The translations under genes were made by a program, and so were the position numbers. From assembly GCA_003279945.1 (NCBI GenBank), contig QCGK01000001.1:326213-390212 (forward strand): a stretch of 64,000 nucleotides of DNA. The letters run 5' to 3'. This document shows, one piece after another, positions 31,645 through 42,534 of this stretch. Under the pieces are notes generated by a model, which worked only from the letters and a program-made list of their open reading frames with translations, was not told the DNA's origin and did no database searches. This stretch comes from Prochlorococcus sp. AG-388-A01 (GTDB lineage Bacteria > Cyanobacteriota > Cyanobacteriia > PCC-6307 > Cyanobiaceae). How positions within the stretch are numbered: the stretch's first letter is position 1; every line of letters begins with the position of its first letter.

Positions 31645-33114
31645 TTGCTAACAAGTTATTTTTATTTAAGTAAAAGATCAACATTGAATAAAGAATTACT
31701 ACTGAAAAGTCATTTTCATTTTATTGGAGTGGGGGGTATTGGAATGTCAGCAGTTGCAATGGGTTTGCTGAAAAAGGGATATTCCGTTTCAGGATCTGAT
31801 TTAGTTAAAAACAATGAAACTAATAAATTAAAGCATTTAGGCGCGATTATCTTTATTTCTCAAGTTCAACAAAATATTGATTTTGTAACTTCAAAATTTA
31901 ACAACAAATTGATTAATTTTGTTGTAAGCTCAGCGATCAAGCCAGACAATGAAGAATTTTCGTACTGTAGAAAAAAAAATTTAATAATAAAACATCGTTC
32001 AGAGATCCTTGCAATGTTAATGCAATCCTACACTGCATTAGCTGTTGCAGGCAGCCATGGGAAAACATCAACAAGTACATTTCTCTCTACATTACTCGAG
32101 TTGTGTACGCATGATTCTTCTTCTATAACTGGAGGAATTATTCCTATTTACAATTCTAATTGTCATTTAGAAAATACAAAATTCTTAGTTGCTGAAGTTG
32201 ATGAATCTGATGGGACAATAAATAAATATAAATCTGATATCGGCATAATCAATAATATTGATTATGATCATTGCGATCATTTCTCTAATTTAGGTGAAGT
32301 TATATCTTGTTTTAAAAATTTCGCTTCAAACTCAAAAAAATTATTACTTAATTTTGATTGTGAAGTCACGAAAAATAACTTTGATTCCAATACTAAGTGG
32401 TCAAACACTACAGCATGCAACGCTACTTATGCGTTAATACCTACTGAAATCAATGAAAATCATACAATTGGAAAATATTATGAAAATGGCAATTTCATTA
32501 GTACATTAAGTATTCCAATTCCAGGGTTACACAACTTATCCAATATCACTGCTGCAATAGCAGCTTCAAGAATGATAGGTATAGATTTTATAGAAATTAA
32601 GAAAAATATTAAATACCTTAAACTACCAAAAAAAAGATTTGAATTTAGAGGCAAAATAGATGAAAGAAATTTATATGATGATTATGCTCATCACCCAAAT
32701 GAAATAAAAGCAACAATAAAACTAGGAAGATTATTTATTAAACAAAAACGTAATAATGAATTTCAAAAAAATAGATTAGTTGTTATATTTCAACCTCACA
32801 GATATTCAAGAGTAAAGCAATTTGCGGAAGAATTTGCAGAAGAATTATCAAAGGCAGATGTTATCTACATAACTAGCATTTATGGAGCAGGTGAAGAAAA
32901 CGAAGAAAAAATTAATTCGACAATTATCACTGATCTAATTTTTAAAAAAAACAAAAATGTTAGTTACATAAATAATTACAATGAAATTATAAAAAACTTT
33001 TTTCAATTAACCCAAAAAGGGGATTTAATTTTAAATATGGGAGCTGGTGATTGTCATAATTTCTGGTCAAAATTACATATGAAGAACAATTCAAATACTT
33101 CAATTAATTTATGA
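31645..33114 (+). CDS. murC: UDP-N-acetylmuramate-L-alanine ligase
   Basis: HFIGVGGIGMSAVAMGLL; VAGSHGKTSTSTFLS; YDDYAHHPNEIKATI; FQPHRYSRVKQF. Confidence 0.96.
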   Translation: MLTSYFYLSKRSTLNKELLLKSHFHFIGVGGIGMSAVAMGLLKKGYSVSGSDLVKNNETNKLKHLGAIIFISQVQQNIDFVTSKFNNKLINFVVSSAIKPDNEEFSYCRKKNLIIKHRSEILAMLMQSYTALAVAGSHGKTSTSTFLSTLLELCTHDSSSITGGIIPIYNSNCHLENTKFLVAEVDESDGTINKYKSDIGIINNIDYDHCDHFSNLGEVISCFKNFASNSKKLLLNFDCEVTKNNFDSNTKWSNTTACNATYALIPTEINENHTIGKYYENGNFISTLSIPIPGLHNLSNITAAIAASRMIGIDFIEIKKNIKYLKLPKKRFEFRGKIDERNLYDDYAHHPNEIKATIKLGRLFIKQKRNNEFQKNRLVVIFQPHRYSRVKQFAEEFAEELSKADVIYITSIYGAGEENEEKINSTIITDLIFKKNKNVSYINNYNEIIKNFFQLTQKGDLILNMGAGDCHNFWSKLHMKNNSNTSINL

Positions 33115-34004
33115 ATAAGGCAATTTTTTCGGAGAACTTTAATCTAAATACCTATACAACAATAAAGGTTGGTGGGGTCGCTGAATATTTTGCTGAACCA
33201 AGAAGTATAGACGAATTTTATTATTTAATAAAATGGTCTAATTTGCACAATAAAAGATGCCAAATAATTGGCGCAGGTTCAAATCTTTTAATAAATAATA
33301 TTTTCATACAAGGTTTGGTTATATGTACAAAAAAAATGAGGTCATTAACGATAGACCCATATTCAGGAATTGTTGAAGCAGAAGCAGGTGTAATGCTCCC
33401 AACATTATCTAATTCTCTCGCTAAAAATAGATTACAAGGAGGGGAATGGGCTGTTGGAATTCCAGGAACCTTGGGAGGAGCAATTTATATGAATGCTGGC
33501 ACAGGTGATTTATCACTAGCAAAAAATCTTGTTTCTGTAAAAGTTGTTAATAATAAAACTAATGAAAAACTTGAAATTGAAAAAAAAGATTTGAATTTCG
33601 ATTATAGATTTAGCTCTTTTCAAGGTAATAATTTCGCAATTATTAGTGCAAAACTACATTTTGAACCTAATGGGAATCTCGAAAAATTAATTCAAACAAC
33701 TAAAAATAACCTTAAATTAAAAACAGAAACACAACCATATGATCAACCAAGTTTTGGGAGCGTTTTTAAAAATCCCGCAAATTATTATGCTGCAAAATTA
33801 ATTGAGGAAATGGGTTTAAAGGGTTTTAAAGTTGGTGGTGCAGAAATTTCTACAATGCATTCAAATTTTATAATTAACAATTCTTCAGCAAGTTCAAAAG
33901 ATATTTATGAATTAATAACTGTAATTCAACAAAAAGTACTACAAAACAAAGGAATTTATTTGCAACCTGAAGTAAGAATGATTGGTTTTGACTATCCTAG
34001 TTAA
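33111..34004 (+). CDS. murB: UDP-N-acetylenolpyruvoylglucosamine reductase
   Basis: [50 protein letters not shown]. Confidence 0.95.
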   Translation: MNKAIFSENFNLNTYTTIKVGGVAEYFAEPRSIDEFYYLIKWSNLHNKRCQIIGAGSNLLINNIFIQGLVICTKKMRSLTIDPYSGIVEAEAGVMLPTLSNSLAKNRLQGGEWAVGIPGTLGGAIYMNAGTGDLSLAKNLVSVKVVNNKTNEKLEIEKKDLNFDYRFSSFQGNNFAIISAKLHFEPNGNLEKLIQTTKNNLKLKTETQPYDQPSFGSVFKNPANYYAAKLIEEMGLKGFKVGGAEISTMHSNFIINNSSASSKDIYELITVIQQKVLQNKGIYLQPEVRMIGFDYPS

Positions 34005-34021
34005 AGAAACATTTTTATAAG

Positions 34022-34372
34022 ATGGCTGGTTTTGGACTTCCTAACTTTGGACAACTTACAGAAGCTTTCAAAAAAGCTAAACAAATTCAGCAAGATGCTC
34101 AAAAATTACAAGATGAACTTGAAAATATGGAGATTGAAGGGAAAAGTGATGATGAAATGGTAAAAGTATGGATTAGTGGTAACCAACTTCCTTTAAGAGT
34201 AGAAGTACAGGAAAAAATTTTAAATTCAGATAAAGAAAAAATAGAGCAAAATATTTTACAAGCTATTCAAAAAGCACATGAATTATCAACCTCAACTATG
34301 AAAGAAAGAATGAATGACTTGACTGGAGGATTAAATCTTAATCTTCCTGGTTTGGATAATATTGATTCTTAG
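34022..34372 (+). CDS. YbaB/EbfC family nucleoid-associated protein
   Basis: 116 aa; [31 protein letters not shown]. Confidence 0.9.
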   Translation: MAGFGLPNFGQLTEAFKKAKQIQQDAQKLQDELENMEIEGKSDDEMVKVWISGNQLPLRVEVQEKILNSDKEKIEQNILQAIQKAHELSTSTMKERMNDLTGGLNLNLPGLDNIDS

Positions 34373-35255
34373 AAAACTCCATCATTTCTCTATAAAAAGG
34401 ATATCTTTCAAAAGATTTATCTAAGTTACAGCCCTCATCATTTAAGTGTAAACAATTGCGAAATTTACACTTAATTCCTGCATCTACTACTTGTTTATAT
34501 ATTTCCGAATAGAGATTTGGTAAAAACTTAATATCAACCTCAAGAGGTTGCATATTAAAACCTGGAGTATCCACAATATAACTTCGTTTTGATAAAGAAA
34601 ATAACTCAACATTTCTAGTAGTGTTTTTCCCTCTCTTAATTTTTTCGGAGACTGGAGCAGTATTATTATGAACGCCTGGAATTATCATATTAAGCAAAGT
34701 AGTTTTACCAACACCAGAAGGGCCCATAAATATCGAACACTTTTTTTGCTTCAACTGTATTAATAAATTTTTAAAGTAATCAGGTTTGTTTACATTTAAT
34801 GTAATTACTTGGTAACCCCATTTCTTAAATTTATCAATTAAAAAAGATCGTCTTTTGACTGAGATTAAATCACATTTAGTTAAAACTAATGAAACTTCTA
34901 CTCCCACAGATTCTGCTGATATCAAAAACCTATTGACTTGAGAAAAATTTAACTCTGGCTCATCAACGGAAAAAATAACATAGATGTTGGAAATATTTGC
35001 TACCGATGGTCTAATTAATAAATTTTTTCTTTTTTCTAAACTTATTATTAATGCGCGCTTGTTTATTAAATCAATATTATCAATTATGACTTCGTCTCCA
35101 ACATAAATTAATTTATCTTTGAAATTTATAGACTTCCTAACCTTACATAAAAATCTCTCACAATTTCCAAGGTTTTCTTTATTTTTAGAGTCAACTAAAT
35201 AAAATTCATTAAATTTCTTTGTAACTAAACCTAAAATTTTGTTATTATTTTTCAT
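34338..35255 (-). CDS. rsgA: Ribosome small subunit-dependent GTPase A
   Basis: Circularly permuted GTPase: [31 protein letters not shown]-terminal zinc motif [14 protein letters not shown]. Confidence 0.93.
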   Translation of the reverse strand: MKNNNKILGLVTKKFNEFYLVDSKNKENLGNCERFLCKVRKSINFKDKLIYVGDEVIIDNIDLINKRALIISLEKRKNLLIRPSVANISNIYVIFSVDEPELNFSQVNRFLISAESVGVEVSLVLTKCDLISVKRRSFLIDKFKKWGYQVITLNVNKPDYFKNLLIQLKQKKCSIFMGPSGVGKTTLLNMIIPGVHNNTAPVSEKIKRGKNTTRNVELFSLSKRSYIVDTPGFNMQPLEVDIKFLPNLYSEIYKQVVDAGIKCKFRNCLHLNDEGCNLDKSFERYPFYREMMEFSKNQYYPNQED

Positions 35256-35475
35256 TTAAAATTTTTATTTTTAAAAATGTTTCATGCTCTTTTATTTTTG
35301 TAAAAAAACATCCCATATCTTTTAAATTATTTAAAACCATTTCTTCTGGTTCACCTTTATCTAGTTCAACTATGAGTTGCTCATTTTTGGATAACTTCTC
35401 TAAAGCCAATTTTATTTTTACAACATTTAAAGGGCATGGAACAGATTTAAGATCCAAATACTTTAAAGAAGGCAT
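35245..35475 (-). CDS. TusA/SirA-like sulfurtransferase-family protein
   Basis: LDLKSVPCPLNVVKIKLALEKL CPxP motif, 76 aa. Confidence 0.85.
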   Translation of the reverse strand: MPSLKYLDLKSVPCPLNVVKIKLALEKLSKNEQLIVELDKGEPEEMVLNNLKDMGCFFTKIKEHETFLKIKILNEK

Positions 35476-36599
35476 TAGGATTCTTTACCAAATAATTTAC
35501 TAAAAAGACCACTACTGGAATTAATATTTTTATCTGAATATTGAGAAGCTAAACCTTCTAAAAGCTTACGTTCATCATCAGTGATGCGGGTTGGCAATTT
35601 TACCTTTACTAAAACTTCATGATTTCCTCTTGCAACTGGATTACCAAGTCTAGGTACCCCTTTGTTTTCGAGTGAAAGAGTTGTATTTGGTTGAGTACCA
35701 CTTGGAACTTTTAAATTAACATTTCCATCAACTGTAATAATTTCAACAGTATCTCCTAAAATAGCCTGTAAATAACTCACAGTTATTTCTGAGTAAATAG
35801 TCACACCATCTCTTTTTAATTTTGAATCATTTTTTACCTTGATGAAAACATAAAGATCCCCAGGTGGGCCACCTCTCAAACCCACATTTCCCTCTCCAGA
35901 AACTCTTAATTTAGTACCAGTATCAACGCCTGCAGGAATATTAATTCGTAATTGTTTTCTAACTTGCTTTACTCCGTTACCACCGCAACTTGCACATGGA
36001 TCTGCAATTATTTGACCAACTCCATTACATGAAGGACATTCAGCTACTTGTGTGAAATTGCCAAATGGTGTTCTAGTAGCTCTTCTAACTTGTCCGCTTC
36101 CTCCACATGTTGTACAAGTTTTTGGTCCGGTTCCTGGTTTAGCACCAGTTCCCCTACAAACTTCACATGTCTCAAGATGAGGAATTTTTATTTCTCTTTG
36201 CTGACCAAATATTGCATCTTTAAAATCAACATTGAGGTCATATCTTAAATCATCTCCCTGCTGAGGACCTCTTCTTTGAGTTCTTCCACCCTGTGGATTT
36301 TGGCCGCCAAAGCCATTAAAAAAGGTTTCAAATAAATCTGCAAAACCACCCATATCACCCATATCGGGCATTCCAGCTGCACCTCCAAGACCAGCCTCTC
36401 CAAACTGATCATATCTAGCTCTAGTATCAGGATCAGCTAATGCTTCATAAGCCTTACCAATTTCCTTAAATTTATCTTCAGCACCAGGTTCTTTATTAAC
36501 ATCAGGATGATATTGTCTTGCTAATTTTCTATAAGCCCTTTTTAAGGTATCCGCATCAGCATCTCTTGAAACTCCAAGTGTTTGGTAAAAATCAGCCAT
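35475..36599 (-). CDS. dnaJ: Chaperone DnaJ
   Basis: J-domain HPDVN, four CxxCxGxG zinc repeats. Confidence 0.97.
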   Translation of the reverse strand: MADFYQTLGVSRDADADTLKRAYRKLARQYHPDVNKEPGAEDKFKEIGKAYEALADPDTRARYDQFGEAGLGGAAGMPDMGDMGGFADLFETFFNGFGGQNPQGGRTQRRGPQQGDDLRYDLNVDFKDAIFGQQREIKIPHLETCEVCRGTGAKPGTGPKTCTTCGGSGQVRRATRTPFGNFTQVAECPSCNGVGQIIADPCASCGGNGVKQVRKQLRINIPAGVDTGTKLRVSGEGNVGLRGGPPGDLYVFIKVKNDSKLKRDGVTIYSEITVSYLQAILGDTVEIITVDGNVNLKVPSGTQPNTTLSLENKGVPRLGNPVARGNHEVLVKVKLPTRITDDERKLLEGLASQYSDKNINSSSGLFSKLFGKES

Positions 36600-36628
36600 T
36601 AGATAATGCTCAAGTAAAAATTTGGAAT

Positions 36629-37348
36629 TTATACATCTTCAGAAGTATTTTCCTCTGAATCGATATCCCCTTCAACTTTATCCTTTTCTACTTCCTCTTG
36701 TGAATTTTGTTTGCCGGGTCCCATAGAAACTTTAACTAAAGCATGTCTCAAAACCTTACCTTCTAAGTGATATCCTCTCTGCAATTCTTCGATAATAATA
36801 TCTTCTTTAAGCTCATCACTTGGCTCTCTTAATACAGCTTCATGCAAATTTGGATCAAATTGCTGACCTACAACTCTCATGGGTGCAACTCCTTGGTTTT
36901 TTAAAACTTCTACTAGTTGTTTATACAATCCTTGATAACTTCTATGAAGAGCTTGAGCTTCTTCACTTTCTGGTTTAAGTTGTTGTCTTGCTCTTTCAAA
37001 ATTATCAACAATAGGGAGTATTGCGGTTAAAGACTTAGAAATGAGTTGAATTTTCATATCATCCTGATCTCTAGACTGCCTTTTCCTAAAATTATCAAAA
37101 TCTGCTGATATTCTTACATATTGATTTTTTAATGTTTCATGCTCTTTTTCTAACTGTTCTAACCTTGCATCATTATTGGAAATAGTATTTTTTAATTCTT
37201 CGGTATTTATTTCTTCTGTTTTTTTAGATGATGATTCATCATTTTCAATTATTTGATCTTCTGGAGATGAAGCGTCTTCAGGAGCACTATCCTGGCTAGA
37301 AATATCATTTTCTTTATTATCAATATTGTCTGATTGATTTTCAATCAT
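36629..37348 (-). CDS. grpE: Co-chaperone GrpE
   Basis: [61 protein letters not shown]. Confidence 0.96.
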   Translation of the reverse strand: MIENQSDNIDNKENDISSQDSAPEDASSPEDQIIENDESSSKKTEEINTEELKNTISNNDARLEQLEKEHETLKNQYVRISADFDNFRKRQSRDQDDMKIQLISKSLTAILPIVDNFERARQQLKPESEEAQALHRSYQGLYKQLVEVLKNQGVAPMRVVGQQFDPNLHEAVLREPSDELKEDIIIEELQRGYHLEGKVLRHALVKVSMGPGKQNSQEEVEKDKVEGDIDSEENTSEDV

Positions 37349-37423
37349 TTTTTTAAAAAATTAATAAGACTATTTTCCATTAAAACGAGGCACAAAACAA
37401 GTTGCGGAAGGCCGCACAAATTT

Positions 37424-37918
37424 TTAATCAGGGACAAACTTTAATGCTATGCCGTTATTGCAGAATCTTTTTCCTGTTGGAGGTGGTCCATCATTAAAGA
37501 CATGCCCTTGATGGCCTCCACATCTAGAACAATGATATTCCGTTCTTGGGACAATCAACTTAAAATCAATCTTTGTTTCGATTGATCCTTGAATTGAATC
37601 CCAAAAGCTTGGCCATCCTGTGCCACTATCATACTTTTTATCTGAGAGAAAAAGCGGCAAATCACATCCTGCGCAGTGAAAAACTCCTTTTCTTTTTTCA
37701 TTATTTAATTGGCTACTGAAAGCTCTTTCAGTTCCTTCCTCCCTCAAAACATAATAGGATTCTGGACTAAGCTTGGATTTCCATTCTTCTTTTGATAAAT
37801 TCCACTCTTCTTTAGAGTTAATTGAAGAAGCTAAAACTTGAATAGGATTTAAAATTATTTTTAAGATTGACATAGTAGGAATTAGAATAAAAGATCTTCT
37901 TGTTAGAAATTGATTCAT
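37424..37918 (-). CDS. msrB: Peptide methionine-R-sulfoxide reductase with N-terminal export-like signal
   Basis: GVFHCAGCDLPLF; SGTGWPSFWD; EYHCSRCGGHQGHVFNDGPPPTGKRFCNNG; TRRSFILIPTMSILKIIL leader. Confidence 0.93.
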   Translation of the reverse strand: MNQFLTRRSFILIPTMSILKIILNPIQVLASSINSKEEWNLSKEEWKSKLSPESYYVLREEGTERAFSSQLNNEKRKGVFHCAGCDLPLFLSDKKYDSGTGWPSFWDSIQGSIETKIDFKLIVPRTEYHCSRCGGHQGHVFNDGPPPTGKRFCNNGIALKFVPD

Positions 37919-37942
37919 ATACTTAAATCACATAAGGAAGTA

Positions 37943-38947
37943 ATGAGTTTTAATCAACCTAATTCTATGAAAAATATTCATAAATTAAGTATTGCTCCAA
38001 TGATGGATTGTACTGATAGACATTTCAGAATGATAATGAGAAAAATAAGTTCTAAAGCCCTCTTATATACAGAAATGATTGTTGCCCAAAGTTTAGTTCA
38101 TACTAATAAAAGAGAGAATTTTCTAGATTTTAATAATGAAGAACACCCAATATCGATTCAATTTGGTGGTGACGATCCTGTAATTCTTAAAGAGGCTGCT
38201 CAAATGGCCCAAGACTGGGGTTATGACGAAATAAACTTTAATGTTGGCTGCCCAAGTCCGAGAGTATGTTCTGGAAATTTTGGCGCCTCACTTATGAAAG
38301 AACCTGAAAAAGTTGCAAAATGTATAGAATCCTTAAAAACCAACTGCAGGTTACCGGTTACGATTAAACATAGAATCGGTGTGGACAATGATGATAGTTT
38401 CGTAAATTTAAATAATTTCGTGAGATGTGTTGCAAATGCAGGAGCAGACAGATTTACAGTTCATGCAAGAAAAGCTATATTAAATGGTCTCAATCCGAAA
38501 CAAAATAGAACCATACCGCCACTTGAGTACGATAAAGTAAAAAAATTAAAAAAATTCAATCCAGAATTATTGATAGAAATCAACGGGGGATTCACTAATA
38601 TCAATAAATCGTTAGAAGCCCTAAATGACTTTGATGGTGTCATGATTGGAAGATCAATATATAAACATCCCTTAAGATGGTCTGAAATTGATGAAAAAAT
38701 TTATGGAATTAATACAAAATCCAAATCAGCATCAGAAATCATCCTCTCCTTAATTCCTTACATGGAAAAGCACTTAACTGATGGAGGCAAATCTTGGGAT
38801 ATCTGTAAGCATCTTATAAACTTAGTGGAAGGTATACCAAAAGCAAAAATCTGGAGAAATCAAATTTCTGTTAAGTCTATAAAAAAAGAACTAGATATTG
38901 ATTATCTTCTTAAATTGACTCTAAAGCTTAAAGAGATGGGTTACTAA
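37943..38947 (+). CDS. dus: tRNA-dihydrouridine synthase (DusA-like)
   Basis: LSIAPMMDCTDRHFRMIMR; NFNVGCPSPRVCSGNFGASLM; start could be 37910, 37943 or 37967. Confidence 0.92.
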   Translation: MSFNQPNSMKNIHKLSIAPMMDCTDRHFRMIMRKISSKALLYTEMIVAQSLVHTNKRENFLDFNNEEHPISIQFGGDDPVILKEAAQMAQDWGYDEINFNVGCPSPRVCSGNFGASLMKEPEKVAKCIESLKTNCRLPVTIKHRIGVDNDDSFVNLNNFVRCVANAGADRFTVHARKAILNGLNPKQNRTIPPLEYDKVKKLKKFNPELLIEINGGFTNINKSLEALNDFDGVMIGRSIYKHPLRWSEIDEKIYGINTKSKSASEIILSLIPYMEKHLTDGGKSWDICKHLINLVEGIPKAKIWRNQISVKSIKKELDIDYLLKLTLKLKEMGY

Positions 38948-39567
38948 TTTTCCTCACCTGAGGTATTACCTTCGTTGGAAACTCCCCGTTTTCTCCTACT
39001 TCTACCACTTTCATAATCAGAATTTTCAGAGGAGTTTCCTCCATAGCTTCTATCTTCCCAACCTTCTGCTCCAGAAGATTTATTGCCACCGCCGTAGCCG
39101 CCACTATTGCCACCGCCGTAGCCGCCACTATTGCCACCACCGTAGCCGCCGCTATTGCCACCACCGTAGCCGCCACTATTGCCACCACCGTAGCCACCGC
39201 TATTGCCACCACCGTAGCCACCACTATTGCCACCGCCGTAGCCGCCACTATTGCCACCGCCGTAGCCACCACTATTACCACCGCCGTAGCCGCCGCCTCT
39301 ACCTCCTCTACGAGATCCTCCAGAACCTCTAGGTTCTGCCTTATTTATTCTTAATGGTCTGCCCATAAGCTCTGTTCCTTGCAAACCATCAATAGCTGTC
39401 AACTCAATTGATTCATCTGCCATTTCAACAAATGCGAATCCTCTTTTTCTTCCGGTATCTCTTTCAAGAGGAAGAGAACAATTCAAAACTTCACCAAAAG
39501 GGGCAAACAACTGTAAAACATCTTCACGCTCTGCGCGGAAAGGCAAATTGCCAACAAAAATACTCAC
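38944..39567 (-). CDS. RRM-type RNA-binding protein with Gly-rich C-terminal repeats
   Basis: SIFVGNLPFRAEREDVLQLFAPFGEV; KRGFAFVEM; nine GGYGGGN(S/K) units. Confidence 0.95.
   Translation of the reverse strand: MSIFVGNLPFRAEREDVLQLFAPFGEVLNCSLPLERDTGRKRGFAFVEMADESIELTAIDGLQGTELMGRPLRINKAEPRGSGGSRRGGRGGGYGGGNSGGYGGGNSGGYGGGNSGGYGGGNSGGYGGGNSGGYGGGNSGGYGGGNSGGYGGGNSGGYGGGNKSSGAEGWEDRSYGGNSSENSDYESGRSRRKRGVSNEGNTSGEEN
39082..39297 (-). repeat. 24-bp in-frame tandem repeat, nine copies (GGYGGGNS)
   Basis: Repeated gccrccactattgccaccrccgta on + strand. Confidence 0.92.
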
Positions 39568-39683
39568 TTTAAACTAAACAAAGAAAAATTACCTAATTAA
39601 AAAAACCACAATAAGCAGCCTTATAACTTTACTTTATTATTCTACTTCAAAGCATACCCATGTTGTAGAAAAATAATTGAGAT

Positions 39684-41063
39684 TCAAAGTAACAATTTTT
39701 TCTGCCAATTATTTATCTCCTTTTCAACCTGAGTAAAACCTGTTCCACCTTGACTAGTTCTTGATTGAACAACATTAAAAGGGTCAAGATTAACAAAAAC
39801 ATCCTCATCGAATTCGGGATGAAATTTTTTTAATTCATCGATTTTTAAGTTTTTAAACAACATTTTTCTCTCTGAGCAATGCTTAACAATTTCACCCACG
39901 ACTTGATAAGCAGTCCTAAAGGCAACATTCTTACAAACTAAGTAATCCGCTAGATCAGTAGCATTAGAAAAATCATTTTCTACCGAATCAGATAAATTTT
40001 TCTTATGAAACTCTAATCCCTCATTTAATAAAATAGTCATTGCTTTTACACAAGAACATATAGTCTCAGCAGTATCGAATATTGGTTCTTTATCCTCTTG
40101 GAAATCCTTATTATATGCAAGAGGTACTCCTTTTACCATTGTTAACAATGCTTGCAAATGTCCATAAACTCTTCCCGTTTTACCTCTTATCAATTCTGGA
40201 ACATCTGGATTTTTTTTTTGGGGCATTAAGCTACTTCCAGTAGCACACTTATCTGTTAATTTTGCAAAAGAAAATTCATCAGTTACCCATAAAATTATTT
40301 CTTCAGAAATTTTACTCAAATGAGACATTGCTAAAGCAGAGGCAGAAACAAACTCTATACAAAAATCTCTATCACTTACTGCATCAATACTATTCTTATA
40401 AATTTTTTCGAAACCTAGTTCTGCAGCTGTGAAGTTCCTATCTATTTTTATTTTTGTGCCGGCTAATGCAGCAGCTCCTAATGGAGAAGTATTAACTCTT
40501 GATCTCACTTCTTGGAACCGTTCTCGATCTCTTTGGAACATTTCTAAATAAGCCAATAAATGATGGGCTAGAGATAATGGCTGTGCTCTTTGCATATGTG
40601 TATAGCCAGGAATTAATGTGTAAATATTAGATTTAGCAAGTTTAAAGATGGATTTTTGCAAATCATTTATTAACCTATCAAGGTTATCAATTTCTTTTCT
40701 TAGCCACAATCTTATATCTGTACCTACTTGGTCATTTCTACTTCTGCCTGTATGTAATTTTTTTCCAGTTTCACCAATTAAACTGATTAATTTTTCTTCA
40801 ATACAATAATGAATATCCTCAGAAGGCGGACCAGGCACAAATTTACCTTCCAAAAACTCAACTTTAATTAGCTCAAGACCATTAATAATCTGCTGAGTTT
40901 CAGAAGATGTTAATACTTGAGTTTTGCCAAGCATTTTTGCATGAGCCATCGAACAATCTAGATCTTCTAAAATTAGCTTTCTGTCAAAACCAATGGAAGC
41001 ATTAAATTTTTCAATGAAAGGGTTTAATGTATTATCAAATCTTTTACTCCAAACTTTTGCCAT
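39684..41063 (-). CDS. argH: Argininosuccinate lyase
   Basis: [53 protein letters not shown]. Confidence 0.98.
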   Translation of the reverse strand: MAKVWSKRFDNTLNPFIEKFNASIGFDRKLILEDLDCSMAHAKMLGKTQVLTSSETQQIINGLELIKVEFLEGKFVPGPPSEDIHYCIEEKLISLIGETGKKLHTGRSRNDQVGTDIRLWLRKEIDNLDRLINDLQKSIFKLAKSNIYTLIPGYTHMQRAQPLSLAHHLLAYLEMFQRDRERFQEVRSRVNTSPLGAAALAGTKIKIDRNFTAAELGFEKIYKNSIDAVSDRDFCIEFVSASALAMSHLSKISEEIILWVTDEFSFAKLTDKCATGSSLMPQKKNPDVPELIRGKTGRVYGHLQALLTMVKGVPLAYNKDFQEDKEPIFDTAETICSCVKAMTILLNEGLEFHKKNLSDSVENDFSNATDLADYLVCKNVAFRTAYQVVGEIVKHCSERKMLFKNLKIDELKKFHPEFDEDVFVNLDPFNVVQSRTSQGGTGFTQVEKEINNWQKKLLL

Positions 41064-41124
41064 ATCAATTAATAACTTTAGATATATCTAATAAAGCATT
41101 TTTTTTTATAAGTGACAAAAAAAT

Positions 41125-42468
41125 CTATTTTACTTGAAAAATTACCATAGTTGCATCATCTTCCAAATGTCTATTCTGTCCTGTAAAGTCGTCTAGATTT
41201 TTAAATATTTTATTTAAAATTTCTTGAGAACTACAAGATTGCTTACATAATTTTATAAGAATATTAATTAACCTTTGTTCATCAAACCTTTCACCTGAAG
41301 AATTAGTGGTATCTATTACTCCATCAGTATAATAAAGTACTAAATCATTTTGATCTAACTTGATTTCGCCACAATTATATTCCGCATTTTTTTGCAATCC
41401 AAGCACAAGTCCATCTGCATCTAATTTTATAATTTTCTGATCTGAACTTTTCCAGAGGAGAGGAGGATTATGGGCTGCATTAGCAAATCTCAATTTTCTC
41501 GTTCTAGGATCATAATCTGAATAGAATAATGTCACAAATCTATGTGATTGATCTAAATCATTAATCGCTAATTGATTTAAATCATGCAAAATTCTATGAG
41601 GAGGTAAACCTGTAAGAACCTCTGCACGTAACATACCCCGTAACATAGTCATTAAAAGACCCGCTGGAATCCCTTTACCCATAACATCACCGATCACTAG
41701 AGCCCATCTGGCTTTTTCTTTTCTTTTTTCTGAAATATTCGTCTTTAAACACATAAAATCATAATAATCTCCGCCAAGCTGAAGAGCAGGTCTACAATGT
41801 GCAGCAAGGTCTACACCATAAATAATTGGACAATAATCTGGAAGTAATTGAGATTGTATTTCTGCTCCAGTTGAAATTTCTCTATCTACCTTGTCATGCT
41901 CTTTATTTGTTTTTATTAAAAAGTAGTTTTCTAGTCCAACAGCAAGACAATTTTTTATAAAATTAAAAATATAATCATTAGTAATGGATTCATGGCAAGA
42001 ACCTTTGCTAAAAATATAAATAAATCCTCTACATTTACCTCTAGATAATACTTTTTCTGTTTCGATAGTAAATTCTTTAAAATTATTTTTTAAAGCATCT
42101 TCGAAAATTTGGATTTCTTTTATTTTGAAATTTTTTGAAAAATTAAATTGATTAAAAAAAATATAAATTTGTTCTTTAATTTTTAAACATTCATTATTAG
42201 CTGAAACTTTTGTATTTTGATGCCATATTTCTCCCTCATAACTTAAAGGAACAATTAAAATTATTTTTTCATCAAAAATATGTTTAAAAATTAGGCATAC
42301 ATAATCTAAGAGTTTATTAATATTAGAAAAAGATTTTAAATAATAAGCTAGTGAAGATGCAATTTCAGAAAATTTATATTTATTTTTTAGTGATACTGTT
42401 GATTGATTATCAAAAAATTTTTGAATAAATTTGTTTGAAAATAATTTTTCTTTTTGATTATTTTTCAC
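41125..42468 (-). CDS. PP2C-type serine phosphatase (RsbU/SpoIIE-like) with N-terminal sensory region
   Basis: IQSQLLPDYCPIIYGVDLAAHCRPALQLGGDYYDF; VIGDVMGKGIPAGLLM; NAAHNPPLLW; YTDGVIDTTN. Confidence 0.9.
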   Translation of the reverse strand: MKNNQKEKLFSNKFIQKFFDNQSTVSLKNKYKFSEIASSLAYYLKSFSNINKLLDYVCLIFKHIFDEKIILIVPLSYEGEIWHQNTKVSANNECLKIKEQIYIFFNQFNFSKNFKIKEIQIFEDALKNNFKEFTIETEKVLSRGKCRGFIYIFSKGSCHESITNDYIFNFIKNCLAVGLENYFLIKTNKEHDKVDREISTGAEIQSQLLPDYCPIIYGVDLAAHCRPALQLGGDYYDFMCLKTNISEKRKEKARWALVIGDVMGKGIPAGLLMTMLRGMLRAEVLTGLPPHRILHDLNQLAINDLDQSHRFVTLFYSDYDPRTRKLRFANAAHNPPLLWKSSDQKIIKLDADGLVLGLQKNAEYNCGEIKLDQNDLVLYYTDGVIDTTNSSGERFDEQRLINILIKLCKQSCSSQEILNKIFKNLDDFTGQNRHLEDDATMVIFQVK

Positions 42469-42534
42469 AACAAATTAAATACTTAGATATGTTTTAACAT
42501 TAAATTTAAATTTTTAAAAAAATTTAATTAATAT

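Noticed and set aside
38928-39281. 117-aa minus-strand ORF MVIVVATAVAIVAATAVAIVV...
   Set aside because: Alternative-frame translation of the 24-bp repeat of the RRM gene; the low-complexity VAIVAAT pattern is a by-product.
39082-39297. Possible CRISPR-like array of regularly spaced repeats
   Set aside because: Contiguous in-frame 24-bp protein-coding tandem repeats with no unique spacers.
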